Below are positions 63,070 through 64,000 of a DNA stretch of 64,000 nucleotides, piece after piece. Each line of letters opens with the position of its first letter. The first letter of the stretch is position 1. The position numbers and the translations under genes were made by a program. The notes below the pieces were generated by a model that did not search any database, was not told the origin of the DNA, and was given only the letters and a program-made list of their open reading frames with translations. Location of the stretch: NCBI GenBank assembly GCA_013397935.1, contig VZRN01000631.1, forward strand, positions 2,743,484 to 2,807,483, read 5' to 3'. Origin of the DNA: Dasyornis broadbenti. Its lineage: Eukaryota > Chordata > Aves > Passeriformes > Dasyornithidae.

Positions 63070-63609
63070 GGGTAGTATATGGTTAACTAGTTGCTTAATG
63101 CTGAATAGACAAAAAAAAAGCCTCACCAGGTGGATAGTTTCAAAAATGGACAAGTATAGTACTAATGAGAAATTGGCAAACGTAAAGTCAGTTAGCCACA
63201 AAATAAAGAATTTAAACCAGTTAGACCCAGAAAGACTAAGGAACACCATAACTGCGCATGCTCCGAAGACAAAGTTGAAAAGTTCAGATGCAAGGAAGAC
63301 CTTGAGCCTCTATCGAAAGAAGACACCCCCTCCAAGACCACCAAATTGGGAAGGCACAAGTGCAGTGCAAAAGATCTATTTACAATCGTGAGATCGTATT
63401 TTGTATATTAGTTCCAGCACATATATGATGATGTCATAATGACATAGTAACTTCAAACACTATTTACTGTATTAGTAAATCACAGCACTTGACAAAGGTG
63501 GGTGAATTAGGTGGAGAAATGCCCCTCACCTCTGGCGCTGCAATAAACAAATACCTGCTTTACAGACACTAGTCTATGGGGTTTTATTTCCAGCCTATCT
63601 TTTCGGGCA
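63005..63609 (+). mobile_element. Solo-LTR-like element (endogenous retrovirus)
   Basis: About 605 bp starting TGTAAC and ending GGGCA, flanked on both sides by TCAA (63001-63004 and 63610-63613), as a 4-bp target duplication would look. AATAAA at 63542-63547 lies 62 bp before the end, followed by a T-rich stretch, as in an R-U5 region. No retroviral coding sequence adjoins it, so it would be a solo LTR. The 5' boundary is less sure, because a tandem repeat crosses it and another TGTAAT start exists at 62949. The family is not identified. Confidence 0.55.
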
Positions 63610-63727
63610 TCAAGATGTTCTCCTCCACTCCCTCGCAGAGACAGCTGGTGGGGTAATGCCCGCCATCGCCATACAGCCCCCACAGACAGGGTGCCCCCAT
63701 TTCCTCTCTGCACTCCCGCGAAACAGC

Positions 63728-64000
63728 GCCTCACGACTAACGAGATAGTGCCCGAATCCCTTCCCCTCACGGAGCAGAGACCCAAACCCCTTTTCCCAAA
63801 CCCCATCCCCTCACGGGCCAATTCCATGAACCTCTTCTCTTCACGGGCCAGTATCCCCAACTCACTTTACCTCACTGAGCACAGCCCACTGAAAACCCCT
63901 TAACTCAATTCCCTTTACCTCACTGAGGGAAGCCCCCCACGACCCTTCCCCTCATTGAACAGAGACTCCCAAACCCCTTCTCCTCACACGGCCCAGCCTC
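63728..64000. repeat. C-rich degenerate tandem array, runs off the window
   Basis: At least seven imperfect copies of a roughly 30-48 bp unit built on CCCCTCACGGGCC-like cores alternating with AAACCCCTT-like segments (cores at about 63729, 63763, 63810, 63839, 63869, 63917, 63947 and 63982). The C/A-rich strand bias is strong. The array continues past the right edge. It is a minisatellite of unknown family. Confidence 0.75.

Overview
The window looks like nuclear DNA from a bird, probably a songbird (the songbird part is inference). It carries vertebrate-type spliced exons, several short truncated CR1-type LINE fragments with the avian CR1 3' tail, solo-LTR-like sequences of endogenous retroviruses, and AT-rich DNA with few genes. 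Nothing suggests a prokaryote, plasmid or phage.

Left end (1-6.3 kb): the 3' part of FAM161A on the + strand, the gene for a centrosomal and ciliary, microtubule-associated protein of the UPF0564 family. Five coding exons can be placed with consistent splice phases: 339-1514, 1961-2128 (56-codon, frame-neutral, very likely optional), 3540-3639, 4060-4211 and 4820-5447. They give about 740 residues with the optional exon and 684 without it. The first exons and the promoter lie left of the window. The last exon encodes an extremely acidic tail built on a Glu-rich tandem repeat. Poly(A) signals lie at 5637, 6185 and 6277.

Middle (6.3-62 kb): a long region in which I find no convincing protein-coding exon. 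It holds CR1 fragments (about 15.99 kb +, 20.03 kb -, 49.05 kb +, 60.35 kb -), two older LINE-like stretches (6.77-7.42 kb, 59.05 kb), an LTR-like element near 40.0-40.28 kb, a 100-bp ATAAA microsatellite at 18.07 kb, a 34-bp T tract at 20.15 kb beside a CpG-rich patch (20.4-20.8 kb), a perfect 16-bp-arm hairpin at 34.39 kb, A-rich tracts, and a few unique AT-rich blocks that could be regulatory.

Right end (62-64 kb): an unusually long open frame on the - strand (62208-62672) that I cannot assign, then an LTR-like element on the + strand (about 63005-63609, flanked by TCAA) with its own AATAAA, then a C-rich degenerate tandem array that runs off the window.

FAM161A is the only gene recognised with confidence. 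The rest is mainly repeats and possible regulatory DNA. I saw no sign of an operon, CRISPR array or other multi-gene system.
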